Shown here: positions 6,097-7,994 of the stretch, piece by piece
How positions within the stretch are numbered: the first letter of the stretch is position 1
Layout of the letters: each line of letters starts with the position of its first letter
Source of the DNA: Schaedlerella sp.
GTDB taxonomy: Bacteria > Bacillota > Clostridia > Lachnospirales > Lachnospiraceae
NCBI GenBank assembly: GCA_020024595.1
Contig: JAHHTO010000110.1
Location: 1-7,994, forward strand
Direction: 5' to 3'
DNA length: 7,994 bases
Made by a program: the position numbers and the translations under genes
Notes under the pieces: model-generated
Told to the model about the DNA's origin: nothing
The model's input: only the letters and a program-made list of their open reading frames with translations
The model's database searches: none

Positions 6097-7041
6097 ATGA
6101 AGGAAAGTAGAAAAAAACAACAGATTTATCAGATCTTGGCAAGGAGTCTTCGTGGGATTCTGGAAGAGGAAGAGTTGAGATTCAGAGAATTACAGGAAAT
6201 CCGTCTGCGAATAGGAAAACCGCTGATAATTGTATACGAAAATACAGAACGGATTTTGCCGGAAAAATCCAGAACAAAGCATCTTGTGACCAGAGATGAA
6301 CTCCGCGAGACACTAGATTATATCAGTCATTATTCTCTATACGCATACGAGGCAGAAATGCGTCAGGGATTTATTACCATTGAGGGAGGACATCGGATAG
6401 GGATGACAGGAAAAGTGATTTTAGAAGGAAACCAGATTAAGAATTTGCAGTATATTTCTTCCATTAATATCCGTGTGGCACATGAGGTGATTGGATGTGC
6501 GGATTCTGTGATGCAGTATATTACCAGAAATCGGGAAGTATGTCATACATTGATTATTTCACCGCCGCGGTGTGGAAAGACAACACTGATACGGGATATC
6601 ATCCGCCAGATTTCAAATGGAAATGGATATGTGAAGGGGTGTACGGTCGGGGTGGTGGACGAGCGTTCGGAATTAGGAGGATGTTATCTTGGGATTGCAC
6701 AGAATGATATAGGAATGCGTACAGATATTCTAGACTGTTGTCCGAAGGCAGAAGGGATGATTTTGTTGATTCGTTCTATGGCTCCTCGAGTATTGGCAGT
6801 AGATGAAATAGGCGGCGAAGAAGAAATTCATGCACTGGAATATGCGATGCAATGTGGCTGTAAACTGATTGCCAGTGTGCATGGAACTGATTTGGATGAG
6901 ATATCGATGAAACCAGGGCTTCGGCAATTGGTAGAAGAAAAACGATTTGAGCGGTATATTGTTCTGGACGATCAGAAGCATCCCGGGGCAGTGCGTGCAA
7001 TCTATGATGAGTTAGGGGAGATATTATGCAGCAATTTATAG
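6097..7041 (+). CDS. spoIIIAA: Stage III sporulation protein AA, secretion-type ATPase
   Basis: This 314-residue protein, close to the ~307 of B. subtilis SpoIIIAA, belongs to the P-loop ATPases related to type II/IV secretion motors. Residues 88-106 (EMRQGFITIEGGHRIGMTG) and 124-132 (NIRVAHEVI) are typical of the family's N-terminal part. The Walker A is SPPRCGKTT (155-163), with Ser at the usual first Gly, and the Walker B is RVLAVDEIGG (231-240). VDERSELGG (187-195) and SVHGTD (260-265) are further conserved family motifs. It is thought to power the SpoIIIA-SpoIIQ channel from the mother-cell side, keeping the engulfed forespore active. The ATG at 6097 is chosen because GAGAGGTGG (6083-6091) precedes it by 5 bases and the resulting length fits. 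It overlaps spoIIIAB by 16 bases, implying translational coupling. Confidence 0.96.
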   Translation: MKESRKKQQIYQILARSLRGILEEEELRFRELQEIRLRIGKPLIIVYENTERILPEKSRTKHLVTRDELRETLDYISHYSLYAYEAEMRQGFITIEGGHRIGMTGKVILEGNQIKNLQYISSINIRVAHEVIGCADSVMQYITRNREVCHTLIISPPRCGKTTLIRDIIRQISNGNGYVKGCTVGVVDERSELGGCYLGIAQNDIGMRTDILDCCPKAEGMILLIRSMAPRVLAVDEIGGEEEIHALEYAMQCGCKLIASVHGTDLDEISMKPGLRQLVEEKRFERYIVLDDQKHPGAVRAIYDELGEILCSNL

Positions 7042-7544
7042 GGGCAGTTTTGATCCTTACAGCAACGAGCAGCGCTGGAGTTCTGTATGGGATCGAGCAG
7101 CAAAGATATCTTGAAAAACTGCTGTATATCCGTCATATTGTATATATGCTCAAGGGGGAACTGGACTATGCGAATGTTCCTCTGGGAGAAGTGTTCGGAC
7201 GTGTTTCAATGCGGGTAAAAGAGCCATATAGAAAATGGCTTCATGCGCTTGAAAAGCAAGTAGAACGTCGGGAAGAGGACGGTTTTTTCAAAATCTGGAT
7301 GCGCTCAGTAGATTACAACCTGGGAGAACTACATTTGAAAAGTGAACATTCTATTCAATTAAAAGAACTGGGGACATATCTTGGCAAAATGGACAGTGTA
7401 TCAGAGAGTCGAAATTTACAGTTGTATATTGACAGGTTAGAACTGGAAATTGAGAAAGTAAGAGAAGGACTGGCATCAAAAAAACGAATTGGAAACTGTT
7501 TGGGCGTGATGAGTGGGATTTTCCTGATCGTAATTTTAATCTAA
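7026..7544 (+). CDS. spoIIIAB: Stage III sporulation protein AB
   Basis: The 172-residue product matches the ~171 of B. subtilis SpoIIIAB. It has an N-terminal membrane segment (about 4-21), a helical soluble middle with motifs such as LYIRHIVYMLKGELDYANVP (33-52), and a C-terminal membrane segment (156-172) preceded by ASKKR. SpoIIIAB resembles GspF-type inner-membrane platform proteins of type II secretion and is expected to sit with SpoIIIAA at the mother-cell side of the feeding channel. The start is fixed by AGGGGAG (7014-7020), 5 bases upstream, lying within the end of spoIIIAA. It ends 9 bases before spoIIIAC. Confidence 0.95.
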   Translation: MQQFIGAVLILTATSSAGVLYGIEQQRYLEKLLYIRHIVYMLKGELDYANVPLGEVFGRVSMRVKEPYRKWLHALEKQVERREEDGFFKIWMRSVDYNLGELHLKSEHSIQLKELGTYLGKMDSVSESRNLQLYIDRLELEIEKVREGLASKKRIGNCLGVMSGIFLIVILI

Positions 7545-7553
7545 GGAGGAAAT

Positions 7554-7748
7554 ATGAGTATCAATTTGATTTTCAAAATTGCGGCGGTTGGAATCCTGGT
7601 ATCAATCTTAAGTCAGGTGCTGAAACATAGTGGGAGAGACGAACAGGCGTTTTTAGTCAGCTTTGCAGGATTGATTCTGGTTCTGACATGGGTGTTGCCG
7701 TTCATTTATGAATTGTTTGAGTCTGTGCAGCGGATGTTTTCTTTGTGA
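7554..7748 (+). CDS. spoIIIAC: Stage III sporulation protein AC
   Basis: This is a 64-residue, very hydrophobic protein, near the 68 of B. subtilis SpoIIIAC. It has two predicted membrane segments (about 4-22 and 33-53) joined by a polar loop SQVLKHSGRDEQA, which is characteristic of the family. It is a small membrane component of the SpoIIIA channel. AAGGAGG (7543-7549), overlapping the stop of spoIIIAB, precedes the ATG by 4 bases. The operon order AA-AB-AC-AD supports the identification. Confidence 0.94.
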   Translation: MSINLIFKIAAVGILVSILSQVLKHSGRDEQAFLVSFAGLILVLTWVLPFIYELFESVQRMFSL

Positions 7749-7759
7749 GGGGCATAAGA

Positions 7760-7994
7760 ATGAACATGATACAAATTGGAGCTGTTGGGATACTGGGCGC
7801 TTTATTGGCGATTCAGTTCAAGGGAGGAAAGACAGAATACGGAATCTACATGAGTGTTGCAGTAAGTATTTTATTGTTTGCATGTATTGTGGATCGGTTG
7901 GAAATGTTTGTAGGAACAGTAGAAGAAATCAGCAGATATATTACGATAGATACGAGTTATATCACAGTTATGTTGAAAATGATCGGAATTACTT
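7760..7994 (+). CDS. spoIIIAD: Stage III sporulation protein AD (3'-truncated by window end)
   Basis: Seventy-eight codons plus one base are visible of a gene whose product is usually about 130 residues. The visible part begins MNMIQIGAVGILGALLA and has two membrane segments (about 3-20 and 28-44); a further segment should follow beyond the window. The family is a membrane subunit of the SpoIIIA channel, paired with SpoIIIAC. GAGGGG (7747-7752) lies 7 bases before the ATG, and 11 bases separate it from the spoIIIAC stop. A second ATG at 7766 is possible but farther from the RBS. The remaining genes spoIIIAE-AH are expected downstream. Confidence 0.93.
   Translation, partial: MNMIQIGAVGILGALLAIQFKGGKTEYGIYMSVAVSILLFACIVDRLEMFVGTVEEISRYITIDTSYITVMLKMIGIT

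Noticed and set aside
1..7994. CRISPR arrays, tRNA or rRNA genes, phage or toxin-antitoxin genes
   Set aside because: No regularly spaced repeats, tRNA-like cloverleaf or related coding sequence was seen in any intergenic region.

Overview
The window looks like chromosomal DNA of an endospore-forming, moderately A+T-rich Firmicute, most likely class Clostridia and plausibly Lachnospiraceae. The support is a spoIIIA sporulation operon, strong AGGAGG-type ribosome binding sites, sigma-A promoters with extended -10 elements, and a secreted protein with S-layer homology (SLH) repeats. The family-level guess is inference. All recognisable genes are on the + strand.

Layout. 1-947: C-terminal part of a Na/phosphate cotransporter with a PhoU-like tail. 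948-1159: a promoter and structured leader. 1160-2962: a secreted beta-helix protein with three C-terminal SLH repeats. 2963-3118: a promoter and a leader hairpin for rpsO. 3119-3385: rpsO (ribosomal protein S15), followed by a strong terminator. 3480-3650: a second copy of the promoter and leader, driving pnp (polynucleotide phosphorylase, 3651-5738), followed by a long terminator hairpin. 5861-6096: a gene-free stretch with a weak candidate sigma-E promoter. 6097 to the window end: spoIIIAA, spoIIIAB, spoIIIAC and the start of spoIIIAD, tightly packed as one operon.

The most unusual feature is a duplicated expression cassette. About 170 bp, running from just upstream of a sigma-A promoter through the Shine-Dalgarno sequence to the start codon, occurs twice in direct orientation: before the SLH gene (966-1135) and before pnp (3480-3649). 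The copies align without gaps at roughly 86% identity by hand count. Homology stops at the start codon, so a complete promoter and leader seems to have been copied from one unrelated gene to another. Both copies can fold into the same two hairpins. The first is followed by a U-run. The second pairs CCUUUU with the AAAAGG of the Shine-Dalgarno sequence. Several substitutions preserve pairing, which suggests a functional RNA element, possibly one controlling PNPase expression and now also attached to a cell-surface protein.

Functional links: rpsO and pnp are the common bacterial translation and RNA-decay pair, but here a terminator and a separate promoter divide them. The spoIIIA genes encode the mother-cell half of the channel linking mother cell and forespore during engulfment. 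The transporter and the SLH protein have no evident functional link to these housekeeping genes.
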